From Notospermus geniculatus (taxonomy: Eukaryota > Nemertea > Pilidiophora > Heteronemertea > Lineidae), in contig NMRB01000249.1 of the NCBI GenBank assembly GCA_002633025.1, forward strand, positions 423,134-487,133: a stretch of DNA of 64,000 nucleotides, given 5' to 3'. A program made the translations under genes and the position numbers. The notes beneath the pieces were generated by a model. That model saw only the letters and a list, made by a program, of their open reading frames with translations, had not been told where the DNA came from and made no database searches. Shown one piece after another: positions 42,593-53,300 of this stretch. Position 1 is the stretch's first letter. Every line of letters starts with the position of its first letter.

Positions 42593-43754
42593 GTAAGTAA
42601 ATTTTCATTAGTAGCTGCTGACAAAGTTAGTACATTGAAATAACTGCATTTCTCTGCAGATTTGAACTGTTTAGCCCATAGGTTCGGACCCTGTAAACGA
42701 CCCAAATTGGGGTCGAAAATTTGTGAAATATTCGGAGATGACTTTCCGATTTATTGTGATAAAAAGTCTGATGCTATAGACAAATCCCAAATTGACGAAA
42801 ACGAGAAAGATCTGCGCATTTCCGCCGAAATGGCAAACAGAACCTCGGTCTGAAACCATCTGACACTGAATGACGTGACGCAGAAAACCCCACGACCATG
42901 TGACGACAGTGAGTTTGATGACGTTGCGTCAGACTCGACCATTGCTGAATCATGGATTGCGTCAGCTGGTTTTTCAGGTCGAGGTTCTGTTTGCCATTTC
43001 GGCGGAAGTGCGCAGATCTGGGAATTTGGGATTTGTCTATTTTTTGAAAAATAAGCAATTTTCATGAAAATAAGTGAATAACATGGTTGGTGCTTTCAGG
43101 CAACGAAGACAACAGGTTCAAGACCAGCAGAATGCCGTCTACAGTGCAAAGATAAGAAACCGTGCCTCAGTAAGTATTCTCGCAGAAGGCTGGGAATGAG
43201 GATCCCACTTGCCTTTTTATTCCGACAGGGTGGCAGAGCTATAGCCTGATATACGTTCACAAGCCAGTCACATATTTTCCTGCGTCACTCCATGTCCTTG
43301 AATAAGCTGGATAACTCAAATCTAAAAAAACCAGCAAATGTCAGCAAAAAATGCTCGTAAGATGTGTATGTTAGCGTGCGAAAATACATCCTCAAATGCT
43401 GGGAAATCGCATCTCAGGCATCCACATTTCAAAATTTTCTGGGGGACACTCCCCCAGACCTCCCGCTCAGTTGTGCACGGCAGGTACATGAACGCATTGC
43501 CAACTTTGCCAACATCGACTTCATCGGCAAATGACTTTGTCAGTGAATGGTTCATCTCATTGCAGCGCCCCGTTCACTGAAAATCCTGCCAAGAACATTG
43601 AAAATATATTAGGACTCAACCTGGTTAGAATGGTCCTGCATTCTTTTGAAAGTACCCTCATAACGGACCCAAGTATGGGTTCATTTCTGCTGTACAGCAA
43701 TGATGTGACTTTCTTTTTATTTTGCAGTCAACAGATTACATCAGTCAGTGGTAG
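42540..43754 (+). CDS. 3' end of an unidentified plus-strand gene (three exons)
   Basis: Three exons with phase-matched GT-AG junctions: 42540-42592 (acceptor TATTTTCAG, donor GTAAGT), 43100-43169 (TGCTTTCAG, GTAAGT) and 43728-43754 (TTTTGCAG, stop TAG at 43752-43754). They read TFEAEQSPNHHSPEMVDQ, then QRRQQVQDQQNAVYSAKIRN and RASSTDYISQW at the C-terminus. The middle exon is Gln-rich, possibly coiled coil. A GTGAGT donor-like hexamer lies immediately after the N gap (42422), so the previous exon is probably in the gap. I do not recognise the family. The second intron holds a MITE (42776-43040). Confidence 0.6.
42776..43040. mobile_element. Family B MITE copy 5
   Basis: Near-consensus ends ATAGACAAATCCCAAATT / AATTTGGGATTTGTCTAT. 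Sits in the intron between the first two supported exons of the plus-strand gene. Confidence 0.82.
43100..43169 (+). CDS. Unidentified plus-strand gene, exon -2
   Basis: 70-nt exon: QRRQQVQDQQNAVYSAKIRN then RAS, completing the split Gln from the previous exon. Acceptor GGTGCTTTCAG, donor GTAAGT, phase 0 out. Confidence 0.6.
43728..43754 (+). CDS. Unidentified plus-strand gene, terminal exon
   Basis: Reads STDYISQW followed by TAG, after an excellent polypyrimidine tract (CTTTCTTTTTATTTTGCAG). Downstream is A/T-rich; an ATTAAA near 43933 is a possible polyadenylation signal. Confidence 0.55.
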   Translation, partial: STDYISQW

Positions 43755-44775
43755 AAAGATCAACAGTTCAAACTATCTTGAGTCATTATGAAGAGGGTTC
43801 TCGACATCAGACTTTTTGAATTGTTTGCTGTGCTACTAGATGTAACACTTTACAATTGCAATATCGTTGCACTTTTCTTTGCAATGGAAATTTTGCAAAA
43901 CTATGCTCACTTTCCTCATCTGCTATCCTGTATTAAATAATAGTTTATTATTTTTTTATATACATCCAGTATTTTCAACTCTGTGATATAATAATTCCAC
44001 GGTTTTATGTTGCCATGGAAAAAGCATTTGAAGAAAGTGAGAACCTATTTAATTTCCGTCCGAAGTTGATATCCGTCCTTTTGAAGGCATTTTATTTGCG
44101 TGTCTTATTGTCATAGTTTTTGAAACAAAATGGCTCTAGGAAAATTCATCCCAGAAAATTTGTCCGGGACGAATTTTCCAGGGATGAATTTTCCTGTAAC
44201 CTTTCAAAATACGACGATCTTAAAGACGTACTGTCTGTAATGCGTCATTGTGTGTAGGCCTACCCTGATGTCATTCTACACACTGTGATATTTTTTATGT
44301 AATGTAAATGGCATCCTGTGTGTGTGATTTTTAGTTTTCTCTACATTGAATTTCTTCCAAGTTTGATTGCGTGTAATATTTCAGTATTGTTCAGTTTCAA
44401 AATTTCATAATTAATTTCATGTAACAGATGATAAAGTCAAGAATTTAACTACCAATAATGTCATGATTGTTACATGAAATTTCAATGCTGATTGTGTCTT
44501 ATATTCAATGTTATAATTGTTTCATCTAATGTGTGTGGCCTTGTCTACGGTAAATGTACATGTACATGATGTACCTCCACGAGTGATTTCTACACAATAC
44601 TGATGTATTTAACATTTTATAAAATTTACAAAGTACTATCTTTGTTTAGTTCATACTCACCATGGCAAAACAGTTATGAGTCCATACAAAAACCTTGGAG
44701 GAATTATACTGATCATTCCTCCAAGCTAAAACGAAATCAGACTCTAAGACAGATCCAAGATCGAGATTTAAACTG

Positions 44776-45012
44776 GACTTGTGAAACTGTGATCAAAGAG
44801 CTTGTGAAAGTGTGGTCATTAAGAGCTTGTGAAACGGTGATCATCAAGAGCTTTTGAAATGGTGATCATCAAGAGCTTGTGAAACTGATCATCAAGAGCT
44901 GGTGAAACTGTGATCATCACTCAAGAGCTCGTGAAACTGATCACCAAGAGCTCATGAAACTGTGATCATCAAGAGCTCCTGAAAACTGTGATCGTCAAGA
45001 GCTTGCGAAATT
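44776..45012. repeat. 24-bp tandem array
   Basis: About ten units of GAGCTTGTGAAACTGTGATC ATCA with small variations, 1 kb 3' of the plus-strand gene's stop. Confidence 0.9.
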
Positions 45013-45766
45013 GTGATTGACCAGTGAGAGACTTCATAATGTCAGCATTTAAAAGGGGTATGGCTTATTAAAGAACAATTCATTTCACATTTCAGTGAAA
45101 AGGCAGAATTTACCAACATTTTGTGACGACATCCGAACGACCTTCCTTAAGGCCTGTTTCTACTACAGTGGATTTCGCCACGGTTTATAGTGAGCATACA
45201 CTTTTCACAGGCATTGGGGTGATTAACAAGCCATGTGTTGCGAACCATTGAAGGGTTATCCAAAACCCTGTGAAAACCGCATCGCTCGCCGAAAATTGTG
45301 GCGGAAACGGCTGTAGTGGAGATGAGGCTTTAGGAAGTAGACAAATTTGAAAACCAGTACCAGTGTAACGTTTTTCAGTGTGGCCGTTTTTCTGTGTGAC
45401 TCCCACTGTTTGGAACACACTGGGAAACGGATGCGCTGTTTCTCTGTGTGTCGTTCATTGTCAAGTCGCTGCTTATTCCGTCAATCTATTGTAATGTCAC
45501 ACTGACACACGGGCCTCACTGAAAAACATTACACCGGGCCACCTGTCGGGTGATGTTGAAACATTTGCTGGGAACAACAATTCAGCAAAAGAAATATTGG
45601 AAATGAAATGTTCGTATACGTGTGACCACTGCCTTTGTCGTAACATACTTAACCCAAAAGGGGAGAATTGGGACCATTGGTTACATGTAGACCTGATGGT
45701 ACAGTTGCATTCAATTTCTTTATATTGGTGCAATTGAACAGAAGACAGGAACAGTACAGAGTAGAT

Positions 45767-45938
45767 CAGGTGCGGATCAGGGGGGCGCACCCAGCGCACG
45801 GCCCCCCTTTTGGCCAACAAATCTGTAAAATTGACCGTGAAATTATTAAATTTGGAGCAAATCATTGAAATTCACTGTAGATTTTAATGTTTCTAGCAGA
45901 TTGCGCCCCTTTTTTGCGAAATCGTGGATCCGCCCCTG
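45767..45938. mobile_element. Family D MITE copy 5
   Basis: Ends CAGGTGCGGATCAGG and TGGATCCGCCCCTG with perfect 5-bp duplication TAGAT (45762-45766, 45939-45943). Confidence 0.85.
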
Positions 45939-46242
45939 TAGATGACAAGTATAGTCGTCGATACACATACATAGAAATGATAAGGAACCAGTCTCTTGGG
46001 TGTTACACCGGTTCAGCCTGATGTTGACTGTCTTCTATTCCCCAGAGATGTTTCTGGCAAGTTTGTATAGGATACATGTAGCCCAATACAGAGAAATTTA
46101 CCTACAAGAGCAAGAGAACTCTCATTCTCACTTTCATTCGATTGTAAACAAGGCCTACTCAAGTCCCAACTCTCCCTTGTATCTTTCCACAATAAAGCAC
46201 CTGTGATACTAATACTTACATTGTTGTTAACTTCTTTACATA

Positions 46243-46948
46243 CAGTACAGGTCACAATTGACATCCCTAAATTCGCGTAAGTTACGAGTAAGTTACGCAA
46301 CAATTCACGAGCTATGTTACGCGTAACTTACGAGGTGAGTTACGCGGTGAATTACGCGAATTTCGCTAGTACGCAGTGATTTACGAGGCGAGTTACGCGA
46401 TTTTGGCGAGTTATGCAGTGAGTTACGCAAAACCAAAGCTGTAAGTTACGAGTAAGGCCAGCCTTTTTTTATTTTTAGGATTACGGATTTTTTTCTTGTT
46501 CAGGAAATGTCGGAGGATGGAATAAAAATAAAAATAAAAATTGCAGGAAGAACAATTTTTATTTTTTTTGTCGGGGAACTGGCTTCAATTCCTTGTAGAC
46601 TATGTCGGAGGATGAATAAAAATAAAATTTGCCAGATGAGGACTCAGACAGGTCTGTTCAAAGCCACTGAAAATGTTTTTTTTACAATCCCATGCCATTG
46701 CACATGGCTGGCCACGCCGGGAGGCAGGAGAGAGACCTTTGAAACAACGTACGCTAGGTAAATTTTATGGTTTTATGGTGAAGCTCAAGTTCGGAGGGAA
46801 AATAAAAATAAAAATAGCTGAATATCTGAATTTTATTTTTTTTCTGTTTTGGCAAAAACAAACGTCGGCGGATCCGTAATCCGAAAAATAAAAAAAGTCT
46901 GGCCTAACTTACGCGAAGCCGTAGGGATGTCAATTGTGACCTGTACTG
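46243..46948 (-). mobile_element. Palindromic MITE, family A copy 5, interrupted
   Basis: Termini and TA flanks as in the other copies. Split by a 449-bp element at 46456-46904; without it the copy would be 254 bp, the size of its relatives. Confidence 0.85.
46456..46904. mobile_element. Tourist-like MITE nested in family A (TAA target site)
   Basis: Inverted ends GGCCAGCCTTTTTTTATTTTT / reverse complement (about 33 bp with few mismatches), flanked by TAA (46453-46455, 46905-46907). The 3-bp TAA duplication and GGCC end fit PIF/Harbinger. The inside is A/T-rich with repeated AAAATAAAAATAAA tracts. Confidence 0.82.
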
Positions 46949-47004
46949 TATTCACAATGCCCCTAGGCCTCACACCAGCAAACTGTTATTGCTGTTACCT
47001 GCTG

Positions 47005-47166
47005 CACGGATCCAAAGGGGCACCCCGGACACTCCCTTTTTGGCCAACATATCTGTAAAATTGACCATGAAATTCTAAAATTTGCAGCAAGTCATTGAAA
47101 TTCACCGCATATTTCAATGTTTCAAGCACATGGCCCCCCTCTTCCCCAAATCCTGGATCCACCCCC
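47005..47166. mobile_element. Family D MITE copy 6
   Basis: CACGGATCCAAAGGGGCACC to CCTGGATCCACCCCC with the family interior TTTGGCCAACATATCTGTAA. Termini are trimmed, so no duplication can be read. Confidence 0.7.
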
Positions 47167-47495
47167 TTGTTTTATTTAGCCTACAGCTTCAAGTCACTAC
47201 ACTCACCATAGTTCTTCATGGATGGAACACAGAGGTTGTATCGGACTTTAGACTGTACATGGATCTTTGGAGAACCAAGCAAGTTCTGTAGAACAACTTG
47301 AAATATTATTACCGGTATTATATAAGACGATTGACTCCAACTTTAAATCACCGCATCTGTTCATGGATGAAGCACAGAGCGAAGATAAATCGACTTTGAG
47401 ATATTTAAGACCATTTTATTCGAGTGGATAGTCATCATAACACTTAGATAAAAGAAAGAAAAGCAATTTTAACAAATCTTCAGAAGAGAGAAAGC

Positions 47496-47679
47496 ATAAG
47501 GGACACACTCCGCGTGAGCTGCAAAATCCTGTCCGCAGTCAGACGTACTTCACTGCGGACAGCGAATACTGGTACAGACTCTGGAGGAGTACTGTGTTAT
47601 TTATAGAACACGGTATGCAGGGCTAGCCTAATAGGCCTACATTAGTTTCACAGTAGCTCACGCGGAGTGTGTCCCTTAT
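47496..47679. mobile_element. Inverted-repeat element (ATAAGGGACACACTCC ends)
   Basis: Both ends carry ATAAGGGACACACTCCGCGT in inverted orientation, 24 bp perfect; 184 bp long. Interior hairpin TGTCCGCAG...CTGCGGACA. Confidence 0.8.
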
Positions 47680-47856
47680 GGTTGATTTCATACAACTGTT
47701 CACAGGCAATACAGCACAAGGAAATGTGGGTAATGACCACGGAATCCACCACCTACATACCTACATGTAGCTATGGAATAAATTAAGCTGCTGTCATTAT
47801 TTACACGCTAAACCAAAAGAAATTGTCATATCGTACATTTAAATGCACTGTAAAGT

Positions 47857-48505
47857 ATGATTCACTCTAACTTCAACATGGGCAAAGTGCCAAGCTTGGA
47901 AATATGCATACCACTAAAGTATGATTCACCCTAACTTCAACATGGGCAAAGTACCAAGCTTGGAAATGTGCACAAGTCAGTGGTAAATCCATGTCGCAGT
48001 TACCTAATACTAGTTACCTAGGCCCTACAACGTTTATCTATTGTGTGGGTATACCCAAACAATAGAAACGTCGTCGTAGGGTCTAACCGGGCGCTTGCGA
48101 AACCTCCCCAATGTTAGGTTCACTTTCCATGGCCCTATAGGAAACACTTGACCTCGGGCCCCTTTTTACCGATAAATCGAGGAACTTATCAGATTCAAGA
48201 TCTTTCACTAACATCTAACAAGCAAACTTCTGGAAGTTTGTGGAAAATGCAACATTTAACAGTATAATCTGACTATGGATACATCGTGACATTGTACAGA
48301 TCTTTCCAACAAAGATGGTGGTACTTGCTAGTTCTCCCACATGACGTCATGGCCAAGCCTGATTATGTAAGACTACCAGATGCATCCTCTTAGACAATTA
48401 TTTCACCTGAACTTTTGTGTTCATGGCGTGCTTGACCAGCTTAGGGTGCCAGCAGCCATTGAATGGTATAGTATGATTCACCCTAACTTCAAAGTACCAG
48501 GCCTG
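47857..48505. mobile_element. Family E cluster with internal insertion
   Basis: Two left ends (AGTATGATTCACTCTAACTT, AGTATGATTCACCCTAACTT) in tandem, interior CATGTCGCAGTTACCTAAT, right part CCATGGCCCTATAG. A small hairpin (CCCTACAACG...CGTCGTAGGG, 48018-48090) is inserted. Confidence 0.6.
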
Positions 48506-48957
48506 TGCAACAGACACCATAAAGTGAACACAACGATTAAACCATAGTATTTACCAGTTGACTGAGCAAACCTTGGATTTGCCATAAGCCTTGGTTACAC
48601 TACATAGAAATCCCCGGGTTTTTGACACCCGGGTCTAGCCCAGCTCTGAAAAATCCCTCCTGAGGCCCGGTGCCCGTCAACACAACTCACATTTTGTGAC
48701 GGGGACCTAAATTAAGCCCTCCAAAAACCGTTCGAGCTCGGAGGGGATTATTACAGTGCGTTTTTAACAGGTGTGGACAGAAAAAACCGGGGTTCGACAC
48801 AGGTTTTTTATGTAGTGTAACAAGGGCTATAGGCTCATGGAAAGTAAACCAAGTTACCCTAACATCATTAGGTAACTGCGACATGTTATTTACCACTAAC
48901 CTGTGCACTTTTCCAAGCTTTGCACTTCACCCATGTTGAATCATATGGTGAGAACTG
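48465..48957. mobile_element. Family E copy, interrupted by a TA-flanked hairpin element
   Basis: Left AGTATGATTCACCCTAACTT and right TTCACCCATGTTGAATCATA define the host; split at 48587-48827. Confidence 0.65.
48587..48827. mobile_element. TA-flanked MITE nested in family E
   Basis: Ends AGCCTTGGTTACACTACATA and TATGTAGTGTAACAAGGGC with TA at 48585 and 48828. Interior CCCGGGTTTTTGACACCCGG. Confidence 0.72.
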
Positions 48958-49519
48958 TTAGACCACCACTCTTTGTTGGAAAGGTCTACAGAAGGCAGAT
49001 GAAGCACCCATTGAAAATCATATACATGTACCGGCAAAATGTTTTTTTTATAGCATACCATCAGTAGGCCTACAAAGACAAATATTTCTTGGCCCTTACA
49101 TGTAGCTAAACAAATGACAAGAGATTCTTTAGATTCTTTCTAGATATCTTGCAAATATCTTAAATATTTTCAAATATCCTTGAACACTACTTTCAAGATA
49201 ATCTACATGTAAGTTTGGCAACTTTCTTCATGAGTTATATTATGAATTTTGGTAAAATTACATTCTTCATCAAAATACTAAGTCTGAGAATTACAAAAAT
49301 AATACCTATGGAAAACATCACATTTCGAAATCCCAATTACTTGTCCATGATTACATTGCTACAACTATCAAGTACCGGTAAACAAAAAAAATGTTTTGAA
49401 CATCATTTAATAAAAAACAATCTGCTGTTAGGTCATCAATGGAAATGAAGAGTAGAACATGGGACATTTACATTGGTGTAGTGGAATATATATAATAATA
49501 AAAGGTTCTGCAGTTTTAC

Positions 49520-50140
49520 TGCTGAACTGTACTTATTGTGGTGCAAGTTTAGTTGCCGACTGCCAAACTCGATCCATTGCAGCAGAAATTTACTTTCCAA
49601 CTGCCAAACTGCACGCACTGCAGCACAACTTTACTTTCCAACTGCCGAACTGTACATATTGCAGCACAAGTTTACTTTCTGACTGCCAAACTGTACACAT
49701 TGCAGTATGCATTTACTTTCCGACTGCCAAACTGTATGTATTGCAGCACATATTTACTTTCCAACTACCAAACTGTACATATTGCAGCACAGGTTTACTT
49801 TCTTTCTGCCAAACTGTATGCACCGCAGCACAAGTTAACTTGCTGACTGCCACAAAGTACACATTTCAGCACAAGTTTACTTGCTGACTGCCAAACTGTA
49901 CACGTTGCAGCACAAGTTTAGTTTTCGACTGCCAAACTGTATGCATTGCAGCACAAGTTTACTTGTCGACTGCCGAACTGTCTACATTATTACAGCAGCA
50001 GTTTACTTGCCGACTGCCAAACTGTCTACATTATTACAGCAGCAGTTTACTTGCCGACTGCCGAACTGTTCGCATTATTACAGCAGCAGTTTACTTGCCG
50101 ACTGATGAACATATGGCAGCACAAGTTCACTAACTGACGA
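49520..50140. repeat. 41-bp tandem array beside the ALS2 stop codon
   Basis: About 14 units of GCAGCACAAGTTTACTTTCC and GACTGCCAAACTGTACA; the last three expand to about 45 bp (ATTATTACAGCAGCAG). The nearest unit is about 20 bp from the ALS2 TGA, so it probably forms the 3' UTR. Confidence 0.92.
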
Positions 50141-50158
50141 CCGAACTCATGTCAAAAA

Positions 50159-50383
50159 TCACAGTAAAATCTTCTCATTCTGTATCTGGAAATAGCTAGC
50201 CTTGAGCGTGGTGAACATTATGCCAAGCTCTCCGAGTTCGAGGTGCGCCTCCATTAAATCATCGATGAAATGGATCTCAGCACCAAGATGGCGGATGCGG
50301 GCTCGCACCACGACGTACTGGAAGACTGGGAAGAGATCGTCCATGCACCACAGATAGTCATCGCCCAGCATCTTCTGAACAGA
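50159..50383 (-). CDS. ALS2: ALS2 terminal exon (window exon 17): VPS9 and stop
   Basis: 74 codons plus [23 protein letters not shown], then [20 protein letters not shown] and [20 protein letters not shown], ending KILL. The acidic DDLFP and the F-TTLKA-Y segments are the catalytic VPS9 signature, and the end position matches the human protein end. Acceptor GTTTACAG. A tandem array starts about 20 bp downstream of the stop. Confidence 0.96.
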   Translation of the reverse strand, partial: SVQKMLGDDYLWCMDDLFPVFQYVVVRARIRHLGAEIHFIDDLMEAHLELGELGIMFTTLKASYFQIQNEKILL

Positions 50384-53300
50384 CTGTAAACAGAAAGTTT
50401 TCAAAGTCATGAATGTTTACATGAAGTATGATTCAACCTAACTTCAACATGGGCAAAGTGCCAAGCTTGGAAATGTGCACAGGTCAGTGGTAAATAATCC
50501 ATGTCGCAGTTATCTAATGATGCTAGGGTACCGGTAACTTGGTTTACTTTCCATGAGCCTATAGCAAATCCAAGATTGTGCTCAGTCAACTGGTATTACT
50601 GTTGTTTGTGGTTTAATCATTGTGTTCGCTTGTGGTGTCTGTTGCACAGGCCTGGCACTGTGCCCATGTTGAAGTTAGGGTGAATCATACTTTATCAAAA
50701 ATTGTTTGGTCAGCTAAAACACAAAACTGACTTGACACAGAAAATTTGCCAAGTCATCAATTTTACACGAAATATCAAACAAACATTGTTTGGTCAGCTT
50801 GACAGCAAAGTTCTTCAAACAACACCCATAAATTTTGATGATTTTAAGAAAACTTCAGAGGATGTCTTACTACTTATTACCTACCCGATTAAGTTCATTG
50901 AAGGTGTTTCTGATTGTGTCCAGCTTCTCAGAAGGGCAGAATGCTGTACTCAACTGCTGAAGGGACTCGACCGCACCCTTATAACACTGTTCTCTAAACG
51001 TGGTCACCTGTAGAGAGAAAGAAAATTTATCCCCAACACGGGCAACCTCATTTTCAATATATTTATTTAACCAATAATGTCTTCGATTTGATTTTGATTT
51101 TTCTGTCAGGGCAGAAGCCATAGCATTATTGCCCCTGGTAAGGACGGAGGAGGCCATCACAAGCTACTTATGTTCCTCACTTGGATGGGGTCTTTTACTT
51201 GCTCTAGCAAAGGAACAAGGTACAAGGCACCACGGCTTGCCGCTTACTGTCCCGTGTGAAGAACTGAAGAACTGGTGTCGGGGTGGCGCAGTGGAAACAT
51301 CGGCGCCTGCCACCACGGAGGTCGCGGGTTCGATCCCCGGGTCGTGCAAGTGACTTCATGTGGTAGAGAGGGCGATCTCTCCTCGACATCGTAGGTTTTC
51401 TCTGGGGTCTCCGGTTTCCTCCTACATATCATTAATATCGTCCAATATTGTTTGATGAGTAGCTATAATGCCCTAAGTGGGCGCTTGCACTCCTGAGATA
51501 ATATTTTATGAAGAACTGATAGTCAGGGATAATAAATCCCATAAATGACCCGGGCTGGATTCAAACCCGGGGCCTGCCACTTGCTAAGCAGACGTGATAA
51601 GGGATCATCTCAAAATTGATTAAGCTGAAAACGATGAAATGATTTAGTCTCTCCCTGAACCCCTCTCCCCCTCAAAAGACAAAAAAAATCAAATGTCTGA
51701 CTTCATATTTATTTTCAGCTTTATTAGTCTCTTTGCAAATAAAAGATACAATGTAGGTAGTCTGCAATGCAATGTACCGGTAGAGTCTTAATTGTCCACG
51801 GCATGGCCCCAACAACGATGAAGCCAGAGAATTTAAAAAGACGAAATGGCAGGCCCCAAAATGCAGACCCCCTCCCCCAGACGAAATCATTTCGTTTTTT
51901 TCAGCTTCAATCAATTTTGAGATGATCCCTAACCACTAGGCTATCAAGGCTCCCAAAAATGTCTTTAATTTAGAGCATGGCTCTCAACCTGATTACCCAG
52001 GGTTTCCGCAAGAGGGGAGAATGGGGAGAATTCCATCCCCAAGAAAATTATTTGGGGATAAATCCATCCCCAAATTTTTGAGAAAGAATGAATTTTTTTC
52101 TTTAAATCTTGTCTTTTTTCTTTTCAAAACATCATATTATTATACCATCATGTTATCTTGCAGTCCATGTACAATGTTTTGTGAAAAAAATCCAAATAAA
52201 AAAATCCAAAAAATTTTTTTTTAAAAACATTTTTTGAAAAAAATTTTTTTTTGAAATTTTTTTTTTTTTGAAATTTTTTTGTCCATCCCCAAATTTTTTT
52301 TCCGGCGGAAACCCTGCAAACAGGACATAAAGACATACACGAGGAAAGAAAACGTGCACGCCACACAAGAGGCGTCTTACTCACAGCTTTCTGTTTGGCG
52401 GCATCGACGGACAAATCATCGATGGGCCAAAAGCGTCCGTCCACGCCAAGGTACGACAGCAACGCCATGTCAGATTGGCGGTTCAGTCGCTGAACCCTCT
52501 CCCAGTACCTCTCATCGTCTTTCTCATTGTAGAGGGCGTACAGTGTGAAAAGAGGGGGATAGACCTTTGGTAAGAGAAATCCGTGAAGGATACCTGTTGC
52601 TGTTATCACTTCACTACAAAAGAAAATAACAGACTCGTAGTTACAAAATGTAGGTCTGTGATCAGGACTACTAAATGTACGGTAGTTACAAAATGTTGTG
52701 CTGTGAACAAGAACCCTACCTGTAGCTACAAAATGTAGTTCAGTGATCGAGCCAGTATCAGAGTTTTAAAGTAGTTCTGTAATCCTAAGCATCTTTGAAG
52801 TCAACCTAAACTTTTCACACCTTCCTGTTTTTTCAGGGTTTCTTTATTATAACTAGCAATCCATAATTAGGATACAGCTCGTTCACTTCTGGGATCTCTT
52901 CTAGAAAGTGCCCGAGGAAGACCCCGCTTGGGATAGAAAATTTGCGAAATTCTGAGATGACTTTAGTTTTACTATCTTTGAAGTTTGATCAAGGTCGAGA
53001 CAACAAGACTTAAAGGTGCCCTAGTTCGAACTGTAAACATTACGGTTTGTTTATTTACATGGTTGATTATAATAGTTATTTTTCCTCGGACAGGTGGCAG
53101 CACCATGTATACCAAAACATTAATGTTATCTATTTTGATATCTATCTTGATAAATATTCTTGTAACTGAAATATATTTACGATTTTACGCTCAAAAACAA
53201 ACAAAAAGTTGTGAAAGGCGAGATTTAATTCGATTTTATCTGATATGTTAGTACCAGAAGTTGAAAATAGGTGGCACACCGTAATGTTTACAATTCGAAC

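Larger units (their letters stand above)
43755..50158. other. Intergenic region between plus-strand gene and ALS2
   Basis: Both flanking genes end toward this stretch, so it holds two 3' UTRs and the spacer. Contents: 24-bp tandem array (44776-45012), D-family MITEs, the interrupted palindromic element at 46243-46948, an inverted-repeat element at 47496, E-family elements and the 41-bp array next to the ALS2 stop. No coding sequence recognised. Confidence 0.6.

Noticed and set aside
49459-49887. 142-codon Cys/Tyr-rich repetitive plus-strand frame
   Set aside because: Product of the 41-bp array; three units make 123 bp, which keeps one frame open by chance. No start context or splice support.
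49520-50140. CRISPR-like array
   Set aside because: The units are contiguous tandem repeats without unique spacers, and the genome is eukaryotic.
51274-51345. Functional tRNA gene
   Set aside because: A and B boxes are present, but the cloverleaf is poor and a second copy with the same non-tRNA body exists at 54317, so it is a SINE.
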